From: Glandiceps talaboti
Lineage: Eukaryota; Hemichordata; Enteropneusta; Spengelidae
NCBI RefSeq assembly: GCF_964340395.1
Contig: NC_135552.1
Location: 11,643,694 to 11,707,693, forward strand
Reading direction: 5' to 3'
Length of the DNA: 64,000 bases
Part shown: positions 49,701 to 63,764 of the stretch, one piece after another
Layout of the letters: each line of letters begins with the position of its first letter
Numbering within the stretch: the first letter of the stretch is position 1
Position numbers and translations under genes: made by a program
The notes under the pieces: generated by a model
Seen by the model: only the letters and a program-made list of their open reading frames with translations
Databases searched by the model: none
What the model was told of the DNA's origin: nothing

Positions 49701-52225
49701 ATGATCACACACACACAATGTCGCACAAACTAAGTAAACAAACTTGTTCGTTTAGGACAAACCCCGTCCCCCTCCCCCTCCCCTCCCCCATAACAAACAT
49801 TCACAAGTGTGACATTCTTGTATATGTTTACAAGTACAATACGTTTATATATTATGTAAACCATAATGAAAATTGTAGCGGTCACACCACTACAATTGAT
49901 GCAATATGTAAAAACATGATGGTGAACACATACCATTCTACCGGAAACCCAGCACTGTATATCACAATAGAAGTAAATTTTAATCAACTTATCAACATCT
50001 CAGTGGTAAATACAGAACTTGTTATCATTGATGGCATGAAAGTTTTTGAAATTTGGTTAGAAGTGTGAAAATGTAGTTCAGTAATCACATTGACACCAGA
50101 CCCCCCCCCCTCCCCCACTAAATGAATGAAGTTTGTTTATTGAGCCTGTGTGAAGTGTGATTGTTCCTTACCATGGCTCACTTTCACACCACTCTTTTTG
50201 TGGGTTTTATAATGACGCTTTGCCTTGTCGATGTAGTTTGGCTTGAATTTGGCTTTAGGACAGAGAAGACATGCGAAACGTTTTTTGCCAGCTACATTTA
50301 CTGCATTTTGTATCTCCTCCACTTTTTTGACAATAGATCTATGCATGTCTGGTGGCTATATAAATATATAAACAGAAAATTAAAAGGTTATAAAGATCTG
50401 CTTAATAACATCACACACTAATATATTCAATTGTACTGCAGAAACTTCAGCAGAAAGTGTTTTTCACTTCAGAATCTTAAACTCCTGTATTCAGGCATAT
50501 GGTGAGATGATGTATGATAGGTGATAGGCTTTTGAGTACAACAGCCCCTGAAGCTTCAAGGTGCTGAAAAGTGAAACTTTGGGATATGCTTCCAAATTTT
50601 CTTTTGACTGAATAAAAAATTGTATTTGTACCTATGGTAGATTTTTGTGTGTGTGGATGTGTGTGTGTGTGTGTGTATGTGTGTGTGTGTGTGTGTCGGC
50701 CTATCTGTCAGCAGTACGTGACTATCTTAACATCTACTGCATCCATTGTGAACACATCTTCTTTGTGGTACATGCAAGATATGATTACGTTTTACTTAAA
50801 TTTGGTCCATAATCAGTTAGCTTTAACATAATAATAATTATATTGGTAATCACACACTATTTCTAAAATGCATTATACGATTTCCTTTAGGCCAATGGAA
50901 ATATGTTATGGAAACACTGATCATGTGACTGTGGGTCAGTCATTTTTTTTCTAAACACATTGCAATATTTGTCTGGTGACCACCACCTATAAAACAAGGT
51001 GTTCCATAATATGAACCTCCTCCCACACCCACATTCTGGGCAAAGACAACAACAAATCCATTTGTCTGAGTCATCTGAGGATCGAATTGCCAGGGAGCTG
51101 CTCTGAAAATTTTACTACCCCCCCCCCCCCCCCGAATCTGTCAAATGCTTTTGCATTAACACCCCATCATACTTTTTGACATCTATAATGTAACATCACT
51201 TTTATTACCAAACACAGCATAATTGTTTATTGAAGGAAGTCTACTAAGCTTCAGTCACAATCAGTTCAGCAATAACAGTTCAGTAGTTTGTACATGTATG
51301 ATAAATCAACACATTAGGCGTGAGATCAATAGTTAAAAACTAAATTCTTTTAGTAAGGCTTCCCCCACCCCCTTCTAACTAAATTGGTCAAAATTTAAAA
51401 TTGTTGCACACAGCAAAATCAATTTCAAATTAGTACATAATGTATGTAGTATGTAATGCTATGAATACAAAGCCAGTGAGGAAAAAATACCACTTTTATT
51501 GGCACTAATATATTTTAGTGCCATGCATTTTATACATGTATAACAAAGTTTCTTCCATTTTTTTTCAATTTGACAGTATTAGAAATGTTTGTATTTTAAA
51601 GGAAATGTAAACAAAAGTGAAGCCATGTGGATTGGAAAGAACAGACTGAGGGAGAAAAGAAAAACCACTGGGTGTGAAATGGCCAGACTGTACTATCAAA
51701 ATAGTTGGTATTTCTGTATCATATGACAAAAAGATCTAGAAAAGACTTGAGTTAAATTTGGCAGGGCCTATAGAAAAACTGAGATGCAGTCTAAATTTCT
51801 GGAAATGTAGAGATCTAAGGGACAGTTTCTTTAGGGGGGGGGGGGTCAGATGTTCGAGTGACACCACCAAGTGATAAGTAATTACGGTCCTCTAAATAAT
51901 AATACAATCATGACAATACAACCATACTAGCTACGTAATTCTGCAGCCAGGAAGCTAGGAAACAAAACAGGTCAGCAAGCTAGCTACAAAGTACAAACTT
52001 CAGTCGCGATAACCCCCTTGTTTTGATTTCGCCTGTCGCGGCATCTCTGAATCGGCCGACCGAGACCTGCAGCTATGATAATCAACTGTACACATATATA
52101 AACAAAGTATTTACGATGCCTAATACTTGATCAGTGATACAATAGAACTCCAGTAAAACAAAGCCTGAAGCTCATTCTTACACATTACGAGTAAATATCC
52201 TACTTACATTGTGGTTAGTGGCCAT
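42514..52225 (-). CDS. Two-finger zinc-finger protein, probably nuclear (391 residues)
   Basis: Exons 52208-52225, 50172-50355, 49197-49358, 48033-48277, 45746-45928, 44021-44345, 42514-42572 (1,176 nt, phases consistent). Start MATNHN. The second exon codes a finger, RFACLLCPKAKFKP...RHYKTH (C-x2-C-x15-H-x3-H). The third codes CPECKRTLARKEGFENHWEKKC, a C-x2-C-x12-H-x4-C finger, preceded by a CHLDC pair. Exon 4 has basic stretches (AKRKG, PKRQS) suited to nuclear import. Exons 5-6 are acidic and proline-rich without a recognised domain. The terminal exon (DPYDGMDEPSHFLNSNYDT, stop) was found by phase and an adjacent AATAAA. A nucleic-acid-binding or regulatory role is plausible, but I do not recognise the family. 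Confidence 0.75.
42795..43620. repeat. Interspersed family B copy split by about 730 bp
   Basis: The head (ccaatggcgttgtagcacaa, ending acatttaaa at about 42839) resumes at about 43572 (aaaaaatgtttctccacatg, then ctgatccatactagg). The inserted part contains three imperfect units of about 150 bp from about 43084 to 43500, each with aaattctcttgaacaaaa and tttcagctcaa. Confidence 0.7.
43728..43917. repeat. (CA)n with degenerate CAGA/CAGG flank
   Basis: About 60 bp of perfect CA followed by mixed cagaca units, in the last intron of the zinc-finger gene. Confidence 0.95.
46088..46870. repeat. Interspersed family B, copy 3 (several tandem units)
   Basis: Same head and about six imperfect units with ggctgttgctat...ggtcttgttgctagg as at 24577, in a zinc-finger-gene intron. 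Confidence 0.85.
47566..47770. mobile_element. Foldback element with 'tccggact' ends
   Basis: acctagtccgctctaaatgc near the left is mirrored by ttagagcggacc on the right, with repeated gtccggact in both orientations; non-coding. Confidence 0.5.
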
Positions 52226-52601
52226 CTTGTCGTTGAGTGCGAGTTCAGAGTTGAGAGTTTAATTAAGTTTAACTTCTGTACCGGCCGTTTTATGTAGCCC
52301 CGCCCACATATCCGCGTATCCGTCATTCTGCACAGATTTCATCCAAATCATGTTAATATCATCTCAATCGCCAACCAACATGACCAATGTACGTAAATAA
52401 GCATTTTATGTATTACTGATGCAAATACCTTCTATTTTAATTTGAAATTGCAAATAAAGTCGTTAAAACTCGGCGCGCATGCCTGTATTTCGCGGCAAAT
52501 TCAAATGTTGTACTTGTAAAGTGTCGCGCCCTCAGCGATGAGAGTGGGGTTTGTTGTTTTATTGACTCAACGTGCAAATTTACTGCATAAGAGATTATAA
52601 G

Positions 52602-52661
52602 ACACACGTGTGTGCGTGCACACACACACACACACACGCACACACACACACACACACGCAC

Positions 52662-52716
<55 letters not shown>
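52602..52716. repeat. (CA)n microsatellite with CG interruptions
   Basis: Alternating purine-pyrimidine tract of about 115 bp including cgcgcgcg. Confidence 0.95.
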
Positions 52717-52719
<3 letters not shown>

Positions 52720-53495
52720 CCACACTGCTACATAATGAAGAATAAATGTTCGAATCATAAACTAATTTATAGAATAAGTATCGTGACACATTTGTTTGTT
52801 TGTATAATTGGGCACAATATTTTAAAAGCAGAGACATATAAAATGTTTTTTTATTGAACTGAAAATAATATGCCTGACGCGGTTAGGTAGGAATTTCTTT
52901 TCTTATAATCAACATTACGCAAGGAAGTTGAACGATCGCGACTATATCCATTACATCACATTCATCCTGACGATCTCTTGTTACATAGCAACCAAAGTAT
53001 ATATGGAAAGGGAGACCGAATTTGAAATGTCCGACACTTCTTGCTTCTGAACTTGGGATAACTATTGCTGAACTTGAAATAGTTATGAAGGACAGGCATC
53101 AATATAGCTTGGAATCCATTGCGAGATTGGATTTTTTACGTTCGTCTTTTGAATTTCAATCAATGATTAGAAAGACGATGTAAAATATCAAAGCTGGATT
53201 CTAGGCTAACATCAAAAGAGACGTAAAGGTCAACAAAGTCTATCCGTCCTCAGACTAGGTATCTCGGTTGGTAGACGTAGGTAGCCTTTCTCTTCATGAT
53301 CCCCCCCCCCCCCCGCACACAGATTCCTTTACGCATATGTATATATATTATCTCTATAATCAGGACCGGCCGCACTATGAGCCTATGACATTATAAAGTA
53401 TGTTTATTTTCGTTCGCCTATATGTTCTATGTGGCTCCTAGGTTTTGCGAAGAAAATGTACACAAAGAAATAAATGCAATAATTGATTGCTCGCG

Positions 53496-53653
<158 letters not shown>

Positions 53654-54202
53654 ATCGAACCGATTATCAATGCTCCTTGATTTCATTGCAAATTAACGTG
53701 TGTATATAAAATTTGTTTGCTAAAAACTACATGTGGAGGAAAAAGAGGGTAGAAGGTAATCAGTGTATTTTGTGTTGTTTAAAATTAAATGTCTACGTCC
53801 ACAGATACAGAATTGTGTTATTCCAATTTAAGTTTTGTATGAAAAATGAAGTTTTGATGTCGAAATCTTTTCCGAAATTCATGGTTTGATGTTGAGTTGT
53901 GATTCCGATTTCTTGAAGTTATAATAGCGATGACACTTAATTTGTGGACCACTGTAAAATACCCCCTATCGAATAACAACGTTCACAATTCTCTTTCAAT
54001 AATTATCACTCTTACCTTTAAAATATATGATAGGAAACAACATATCAATAAAAAAACATATTTCATATCCCTGTAATATGAATAAAATCAGCCAACATTT
54101 TGTCGTCATGTATAAACTGAACCATATTTTATTTTTATAGATAGAAATAACAAATATATACAGAAATAAAAAAAAACTCAATCAGCATTGTAGCACAGTT
54201 TG

Positions 54203-55677
54203 TTAGTCGCCATCACCGTCCTCTCCACGGAGTCTGGTATACATATGGTCACCTTTCTTCTTGACCAATAACGGATGGCTGCTGAATCGTCTACGGACTT
54301 TGGTAGCAAAACTTTCGGCTGATTTAGCATTTGCCGTTTTCTTTCCTTTTTTGTATGTGGTTGGCATTAGATATTCGTCTCTTACATTCATCCGTTCTTC
54401 AGCATTTTGGAAAGTTTCGGCAACAGCTTTAAAGAAACGAATACCATCGCTGACTACTGCCTTTCTCGATACATCTCCGCACGGTAGGTGTTCAATGACG
54501 TCATCCTGCGAAATGTCAAAGGTCAATACTATTATTAAAGAGACAGTGTGTTAGCTATCCAAAGAAATTGATCAAACTAGGGTAATCAAACATATCTTAC
54601 TGTATTTCCTTTTGTTACGTTTATATCGGAGTTATTGACACATTCTATCCTAATAGCACCGGGGAATGGTTCAAATTTGCTTCGAAAAAATACAAAAAAA
54701 AAAGCAAACAGAAACGTAACACCTAAAATCTCTATCTTTTTAACTAGCAATATGTGATATACTTGACTCTCCCGTCTTAGTTCTTTAACATATACAAATA
54801 CAAACAAACATACAAAAATATGGTAATTCGTTTACACATCACACACAACCGTTAATAGTAAAACAATTTCGTATTTTCCTACAATATAGTATATACTTAC
54901 AACAGGATTATCACTAACTTCATCAGTTTGTACCAATACATCCTGGAATTCCTTTTCATCAGTTTGTACCGAGGCATTATCGAATGGTTTCTCATCAGTT
55001 TGTGTAGCAGTACTCTCAGTGGACTTTGCAGACACGATATTCAGAGGGGTACCATATATCTGTGTTCCCACTGTCTGTGTTGATGGTGTCGACTGCACCG
55101 CCACTGTGCCAGTTTCTTTTGGTGGAGTTTGAGTGGCAATGGGTGCTGTCTGTAAAATTGCTGTTTGTACACCTACTGCGTCTGTCTCAACAGATACAGT
55201 CTGCACACCGACTTCATTCAAGTTTACATCGAGAGGCTCCTCTTCTACTTCTGTTTGTATCCCAACTGTACATATTTCCTTAGCTTCTACGAATTTTCTT
55301 TTACGTTTACGTCTCTTTTTTGGCGAATTGTACGTTCTGTTGTCATCATTACCTAAGTTGGCTACTGGATAGTCAACATTTTGTTCGTCGTACAAAGTAC
55401 TGAGATGAAAACAAAAAAAACAACAACACGAAAATGCCATGAATTCTAGAAAGGTTTAAAAAGATTTCTCAAACGGAAGATCATTGATATTACAACATAC
55501 AGACACACAAGATAATGCATAAAAACAACAACAACAAAATAAATGTTTTCATATGTAGCAGCAAATTTAAGGATAGTCCTTTTACCTTTCGTAAGCTATG
55601 TTTTCATTTGGTGACGGCTCCTTCGGCTTCTTTGCGGCAAAATAGTGGTACATAAAGATACACACCGTGAGTATCAT
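54203..55677 (-). CDS. xQT-repeat protein, copy C (297 residues)
   Basis: Exons 55586-55677, 54901-55399, 54203-54505. Same three-exon structure and splice phases as the palindrome copies, with a 6-bp in-frame deletion in exon 2. Spacer residues differ (VSVETDAVGVQT, TAPIATQTPPKET) while nearly all xQT motifs are kept, which points to selection on them. Exon 3 is close to copy B (KKGKKTAN, ATKV). TATA (55743-55748), CCAAT and CACGTG are conserved upstream. Intact and single, not palindromic. Confidence 0.85.
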
Positions 55678-55742
55678 TGTGAACAACGTACTATGGCGTT
55701 GGTTACACTGTGAAAGTGAAAATGTTCTAGAGACGCCACATT

Positions 55743-55748
55743 CTTATA
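55743..55748 (-). promoter_or_regulatory. TATA box of copy C
   Basis: TATAAG on the - strand 66 bp before the ATG, in the promoter block shared with copies A and B. Confidence 0.6.
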
Positions 55749-55849
55749 GTCGCTGACAACGATGGAACTCGTTTGTGATTGGCCAGCAGATCACGTGTTG
55801 GATACAGCGCAGGCAATTGGTGGAAAGTTTCCACACTCTGTATATGTTG

Positions 55850-57731
55850 TAACAACGAAGGGCAGTAATCATGACACAATCAGGCTTACACAGTAATGAT
55901 AAGAACACAATTAAAATGTCAATGTTTTGTTTTATTATAGCTATTAATAGTTATACAAATTCACTACTGGTCATTTACATATCACGTGAACGTATAAACC
56001 GTACCAAAACCGGGTTATTTATTTTGAAAAGCTACCGCGATTTCTTGTCTACGTTGTAACAAAATTTTGTTTGCGATCTGTGGTGACTTCATTTATAGGA
56101 TGGTATCCATAGAGTAGAGCACACTAGTTAAAGTTAACTTCTTCATTATCGACTATTTATTTTACTAATACAGACAAAGGTTTGTCCCCTGTACAGTGTA
56201 CGTAAGTATCTATTTTTCACCAAGATCAACACATTAAGGTTTTAACAGGAAGCATGTTTTTTTTTTTTAAACTCCATTAGCTTATTTTTTTAAATGCATC
56301 GCTGGTATCATCACAACAAATTACTCTGAAGTAACCGGAAGCATGCTTTTAATTCCCCAAATCTCATTATTATTTTAAAAAAAAAAGATCGCAAGGAAGT
56401 AATCGGAAATTATCCTTTTACATCACCGCACACAGTAGGTCAGAAATCATGTCTATTTATTTTAGATCAGTACTGATGAGGTTACTAGAGGACCACCATA
56501 CATGTGTGACGGTAATAAAAACAATTATAAATCATATAGTAAATGCATAATCTTAGGACCCTCCCCCATCAAGTCAGTATGCAGAACTTATCAAGTGGGA
56601 GTGTAAAGACCCCTTTCTCTGATGTAAAAATGCATTAAAATATAATATGTAAAATTATATTGTATTGACAAATCTGGACTAACCTTTGTGTATTCCATGT
56701 ACTCCATTTAGATTGTCTTCGTAATAATATAAGGTATCGATCGGCTACAACTAAACGTATTTACATGGCTCGGCTTGTTTTGTCTGTGTACAGTGATTCA
56801 TTTAGTATTTTGGTTTTGTGAGTACCCAGTACTGACTTTATGACCTAAACACTGAAATGACTAACTAAAAAGATAGCACTGCATATAAGTATAAATACAT
56901 TGTATCAGTTCAGTTGTGTTAATAAGTATAAGCTTAACTACACTATCAATTTAGTTGTGCGGTTGACGTTCTTTATTTCCATGTTTTGTCACAGTATCTT
57001 AAAAAATAGTCGATTACAAAAAGAAAGAAAGAACAAAGTATTAATATATGTGCATATGTTGGTATCGCAACATTTAAATATTACGTGTCATTTTTTACGA
57101 TCCGACCATAGAGGGCGTCATTTGATAAATGTGGTCAGATTCCATAAATATGGGGGTCGGTCGAGTTTGGAGAAACATAGAACTATAAATAGGGCCAGCC
57201 TATACAGTTAATGTACTAACATGTGGCTGTTGTATAAGGTGTGGTCATGGTTGCTAGGGCCAGTTATGTAAATATGCTTTGAACAATATTTGAAGTAATA
57301 ACACCTTCAGAAACATCCCTACCAAATTTCAGTCCCATCCACCAGGTCGTTTTCAAGATATTTTTTTAGACCTAATTTGCATATTACTGATGGGAGTCAT
57401 TGTATCGTGAAGTCCTTCATCTACACATCCCCCATTAAATTTCACCCCAAAATTCTTCCCAACACCCCAACCAATAGCAAATTTGAGGACAAGCCTCCAA
57501 GTAGTTACCAAAACCCACATATTTTGACTCAAATGTCATTTTCATTTGAAAAAATTTCCATCTACGCATCCCAGTAATGTTCTCACCAAATATCAAGGCA
57601 ATTAGCAGTTTTTGATTTTGTCAATTACACACACACACTTCATCATGCCTGTAGCAATACTGAACCAGTTCAATTGTGCCAAAAAAAATCATGTCATGGC
57701 CCTTTATATTGGCAGTTTTGATTTTACGTCA

Positions 57732-57782
<51 letters not shown>

Positions 57783-59503
57783 CATCATGCCTGCAGCAAT
57801 ACTGAAGCAGTTCAATCCCGCCAAATAAATTATCACGTGATGGCCCTATATTGTGTTCATATCTTGTTGACACTGTCTCTATATAATGTAGGTAGTGCAG
57901 GTGTAGTGCATTACAAGTATTCAAAGTATAGAATTTGAGAACAGATCAGGAGAACATTTGGGTGTTTTGAAATGTTGCACTGGTAACTGGTGTACTTAAA
58001 GATTATTTGATTGACCCGCTTTATATCAACGACGTAAACCATGTACCACAGGCCTCTTTATGGCACTTCCCAAAACATATTTCATTGCTTTAGCGAAGTA
58101 TGTCCTCTGGCTTGCGAGAATACTTTATCTAGCATATTCTCTATCCTGTTATTTTTATACATTCATGTATTTATTAATTTGAGGACGTACCACTACAACG
58201 CCAGCTGTGTGCAGTCAATCACTTTACCATCCCCAAAACTACATCAAAAAGTGAGCCTTGAAACATTTTGCTGCAGCCATAGGTACTCACTATACACACC
58301 ATACATGTAAACACTACAGAACACTACATCATGTACAAATGTAGATTTAGTATATGAATCACCAAACAAATATGATATATTCAACAAAATTTATTTGTAA
58401 ATGTTAGTACATGTATACATCAAAAGGAGAACAAGTCTTACCTAGAACAGAAATAACGCAATTAGATTTTGTGAAACATGTATGAAAAAGATTGAACAAA
58501 ACTCACACCACGTGTGCCGAAAAGAATTTAACAAATTTTGAACTTTGAAAAGTATGATTATACTGTAAATACAGAGACTAAGTTTATTTGCATAAATATT
58601 TCCAGCAAAGAAATACTGTTATACAGACTTCTGTAAATGCTTTCAAAAACTAATATAGTTCTCATTAAATTTTGTAACTCTAAACTTCACCAAAGCTATA
58701 AGATAGGTTCATGTGACTCCTATTTCTTTGATATGATCATCATGGCTCAGAAAGATTAAAGGTTCAGCTATCAATATTGAAGTAAGATATACAGGTAAAT
58801 GAAAGCTATAGTGTCATATATGAGTGTAGACTTTAAGATACATCATGTCGTATGAAATAATCACATTTCTGGTTATACCCTAAAACAGACATCTCATTCT
58901 TAATGGTTTTGCAAACAAGATATTTAACTAATTTTGAATATTTTCAAACGAGATTTTCCACCAGTCTGAAAGGTTTGTAGTTGTTTACTCTCTAAGTGAT
59001 AGCAGTGTAGAATGTCCATGTCGATGAATCTCTGCCTAATATTCAAATCAAATGACACTTTTCATGGTAGATAACGAGTCTGACTAGTATCACTATAATA
59101 TAACGCAAATGATGAACAGAGCCGAGTATATATATTCATGACTATAATACTGTAAACCTAAATATTTCTGCTACTAGAACATTTTGTGATTTTACAATCT
59201 TTAGCTAGTTCTCAAGGATTAATTTTCACTAATTACCAAACTGGTACATTGTGTTAATGTACAAGAAGACATTTTAGTCATTACTTATTTTTGCGTTTTT
59301 GTTTGCCAGCGAAATAAACAAAAATAAATCTTTTAGTAAAAATCTCTAGGTTTACAGTATGAAGTCAAATGCATGATAAAAACTTATCAAAAAGTTTACT
59401 AGTTCCATAACTTATGGAAATGTATAGCTGCAATAACTTCAAAGGCTAAGCAGAGTCAAAGTTTTTTTCTTCACTTTACATATTCAATGTGTAAAGAAGA
59501 ATT
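55850..59503. other. Intergenic, no gene recognised
   Basis: Copy C upstream homologous to the palindrome spacer (to about 56000), then AT-rich sequence, a family B-like fragment at 57222-57380 (gttgctagggcc, tcccatccaccaggtcgttt), and (CA)n at 57735-57780. No supported exon. Confidence 0.5.
57735..57780. repeat. (CA)n microsatellite
   Basis: Perfect run of 23 units between two near-copies of a cttcatcatgcctg...aatactga segment, so the flanks are themselves a short direct duplication. Confidence 0.95.
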
Positions 59504-60372
59504 TTAGCACCAATTTATTGCTAGTCTTCTGTTTGGGTCAGAGGGAATAATATCTGTGAAATAAAAACACAAACATACAACTAATGTTACAATGATATAA
59601 TATGTATTACTATCATGTTGTTGTACTGTTTCCAATGCATCTCATTGTATTGTATCTCTCATTGTATCTCATTGTAGTCTGTCACATACAAAAGTTGAGC
59701 GACATTGTTAGCCAGCACTCACATCTATCCTAAACTGCCTTTCTGTGCCTGCTAGATCAAAAGATTTAGGCCACTGCAATGAAGTTGTGATTAGAAGTTC
59801 AAACAGAGGTCATTATGAAGATTAAATCAAACATAACAGAAGAGTTTCTGCTTCTGATGATAAGAATGATTGTTGTTATGGTGATAGCTGTCAATTCTGT
59901 GCACTTGATAAAACACTACACTATGGCTTTTTCAAAATTAATTATTTCAAGTAAGGAAAAGATTATCATACAGAAATATAACATTAAAGAGTAATGCAGA
60001 TATTAATCACTTGATCAGAAAGAGCAAACACCAATACTAGGGTTGTGATATATTCATTAAATTCTACCACATTTATATGATGATGAATATATTATGTATT
60101 TGCATTTATTTATTTGATTACATTTTCATCTGCATAGCTGGCCAAAATACGAGAGTATCTTGCAAAGATCATGGTTTGAAGTACTACTTTGTCACACTTA
60201 TACTGCCTGTTTCACTTCACTTGTACTGAATATGGTCATTTTACAATATCCTGACAAGAAAGTCTACTTGTACATGAAGTTACTATTGGTAATAATAATG
60301 ATGTTGTAATGGTGTTACGGAGTAATTCTCCATGCTAAGATGATACTTACCACTCTTATAACATTCTGACTT

Positions 60373-63300
60373 TTACATCAATTCAACTCTGTTGACTGGG
60401 TCGCGCTGTGCTCTAATTTTCAACACCTCAATTTCATCCATTTCTACAAAAAATAAAGTATGATTTGTGTGAATAGAATACATGTTCTTCCATTTAGGTT
60501 TCTGTATATTGATGTATATTAACTCTGCAATTTGCTGTTGAATATACATAATGTACATAGATGCATTGAGTCAAAAGTGACATACAGCATCACAACTTAC
60601 TAACTTCAGAAATGCTCTCCTGGCTTTTTAACGGCTTTATGGGGTTAATATTTGGTATTCAATTTACAAGTAGTACAGCACTTAGGTAGGTATACCAGTG
60701 TTTTTGCTAAGATTGGGGAACCCCCAGTAACAGAATTGGGGAATATAGTAAACATGCATACTTTCACATACATTACACCATACTTTTGGTGGGGAACCCT
60801 GGTAAAATGACAGGGGAACTCAGGTGGATTTGACCTGCTTATTGCCTGTAACAAAAACACTGCATACAATACATGAACTTATTATTTCTTTGAATGTGAC
60901 CATAGCATATTATTGCCATATAGTATGCACATGGTGAAAAGTTTAAGTTTGTGTCTTACTTTATTGATAGTTTGTTTTCTGTAGTAACATCAAGGTGTCA
61001 TTAGATACTCCGCAGTTGTAGAATGAATTAAGCAAGGGGTGCAGAACAGAGTAATCAATGGGTTCTTAATCCTGTGATAAAATGGCATACATATACTTAG
61101 ATATCATAAAATTTGGTTTACCTGTATCAGTGTTTCCCGTTAAGTCTTCCAATTTTCCATCACAAAAAAGGTAAGAATGCAGATCTTTGATATCTGTGTA
61201 GTCCAAGTGATGTGACTGCATGATCAAAGAAAAAACAACACCCTTATAACAGCACACTCACTGATATACTCAACAAATCTCAGTACAACACACTGCTGTA
61301 TATCATGTGATTACATTACTGTGATGATAAATTATATTCACATTATTGGAGCTTTGTATAGTATTTACAGATAACACAAAATAACTTCAACTTAAACAAG
61401 GTACGATTGCCCAACATCATACAAGCTCAATAAACATCTTTATTCACTTTGGAGAAGGGGTTCTCGCATCAATGCAATTGCCGAGCTTCTTTTTTGCACT
61501 TATAAAAAATTTGGAAAATTTTCACACTTTCAACTGGTTCAGTTGAAAGTGAGATGTTGATAAATTTATTATACACCACTACCATTTTCACCATGGTTAA
61601 TAATATTATATATAGACATGTCCATGTTGCACTAGTAAATGTTCATTTAGGGGAGGGGTTTTGAAAATGAATGAAGTTAAAGCGATCACCCTAAAGTAAA
61701 ATCATCTATAATACAAATATAAAGGTAGTGATAATTATTTTTAAACATACATACATTAATGTCTAGCTCATGTATTGTCCCAGATGAGCATGCCATTTAT
61801 CTAGATAAAAATTTCTCTTACAGTACTTGAAAAGGCAATGGCATTTCAGGACTTCCTGCTTTAAAGGAAATCAAGTCAATTTGATGAAATTAAGTTTTGT
61901 TGAAGTCCAGTCCAGTGTTAATGCAGTAGGAGAGAGATTTGCACCAATTGTGTTGCTCATTGGAGTCAAACTGAAGAATGCTCCTTTCAAATGATTACCA
62001 TATGTGATTTTCCTTATGTCAATGACAACGCACATCTATGTGTCTACAGATAATTCATTACCTGCCTACTAAGATGTCTCTGGACAGGTGATACATTTTT
62101 TAGAAAATATGCTCAAAAATTGGTAAGCAATGGAAGGGTAGTTTTACTCATTAGACTAGCTTACTGCATACTTACCAGGCATGGAACTGGGATATCTGGT
62201 GGCTCTTTGCAACTTCCAACTTTCTCCACATCAATATGATGAGTTTCTCCAGTGTTATGCCAGGATGGATAATTGCCAATGTCTGGCATGTCTAAAATCA
62301 AACAACATTTGAAAATTTTAAAGTTGTTTAAGATTTTCATTTTAAAACTGTTTCTCCTTTCATATTTATAATATTATATGTTTCATCCATGGTTTCTATC
62401 TTATACAGGGAACAAAAGCAAGGATGACTACCTTAGTGACATTTCTTTATGCTTTGAGAACTAAGAACATCATTTTTACTAATTCTAAGCTGTGCAAACA
62501 GGCTGAAATAGAGTGATGAAAATTGCCTCCTAAAATTGAGTATATAAAAATTCAAGAACACTAGTCTTGTAGTGTCCTCTTTGAACATACATCAACCAAC
62601 TTTAATATGTTGTAACAATGGCTATTTGTTCACAAATAAGTTCTAGCATGTATGAAAATGTCAGGGCCTCAGTTACAGAGAGTGACTTCAATTACTTTGT
62701 TTGGATGAATATTCTGATACCAATCCAACATGTTTCACGTAATTTTCATGAGAATATTTAAACACATTATATTATTTAATTAAATTTCAACAAGTTTTGT
62801 GAGAGAATAACTTTTCAAAAAAATTAACGTAACTTACCAAAACATTTTCCTTCGCCACCATCATCTTGAAACTCTTCCGAAGAGAATGGTTTGTGTTGTT
62901 GGTTCAGAGGTGATAATGTATTTACAATTTCTTTTAAGCTCATCAGACACATATCTAAAGCCACATCGGATTCCATCTTGTCATTGTCGAATGGATTCAA
63001 AATTAAATCATGGGAGTCTTGTCCAAAAAGACTTGTAGAATCCTGGAACAGAGAAATTAAAATGAATTTTACTTGATGCATGTGTTTCATCATGGTAGTA
63101 GCATCACACTCTTCACTTTGATGACAACTTATAAAGTAGTGAACATATTGAATATCAAAAGTTGGTGTTGACTTTTCATTACAATAATAATGATTAAGTT
63201 GACCTTACTTATAAAATACAACTGTAATTAACAGCTATCATTTTGCTACGTGCATTTGAAAAAAGTAAGTTGAAATGTGTCAAGACTAAAGTCAAGATCA

Positions 63301-63764
63301 TCCAGGAAGGGGTTGATCCTGATGCATCACTGACTCACAGCAATTTCTTTCTTCTGCCCAACCCCAAACTTTGGTGTTCCATGACTACATGTTGGCTCAC
63401 ATGAAAATCTAGTCATACATCATTATGACTCCTCTTAAAAATTCTGCTTTTTATTATAAGGAACACACACACACACACACACGCACATGATTGTGCACAT
63501 ATGCATGCATGCACATGTACGCACATGCATACATGCACACACACACACATGCGTTTTATTCACTGTCCATGCATGTGAACATACGCATGCATGCACATAT
63601 ACGCGAACACACACACACACACACACACACACATCAATTTTATTCACCTCTTGGGAATAAGTTGTGTGTCTGCGTTCCTGAAATCCACTCTTCTCAAACT
63701 CCCCACTGTATTCTGAGAGTGATTGCTCCATCACCTTCTGGGTTTCAGCTGACAGCTGTACTCC
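60373..63764 (-). CDS. Unrecognised protein, C-terminal part (five exons, 200 residues visible)
   Basis: Exons 63648-63764, 62838-63042, 62176-62291, 61122-61215, 60373-60443; phases 0,1,0,1 join without stops. The gene begins beyond the window. Visible sequence is acidic and looks mostly disordered: [19 protein letters not shown], then [39 protein letters not shown], a His/Pro-rich part ([22 protein letters not shown]), [15 protein letters not shown] and the end [17 protein letters not shown]. No domain recognised. An alternative terminal exon at 59504-59553 fits the same phase. Exon structure is supported by splice sites; function is unknown. Confidence 0.65.
63463..63632. repeat. (CA)n/(CATG)n mixed microsatellite
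   Basis: Two CA runs separated by catgcatgca-like units, 16 bp below the 63648-63764 exon. Confidence 0.9.
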
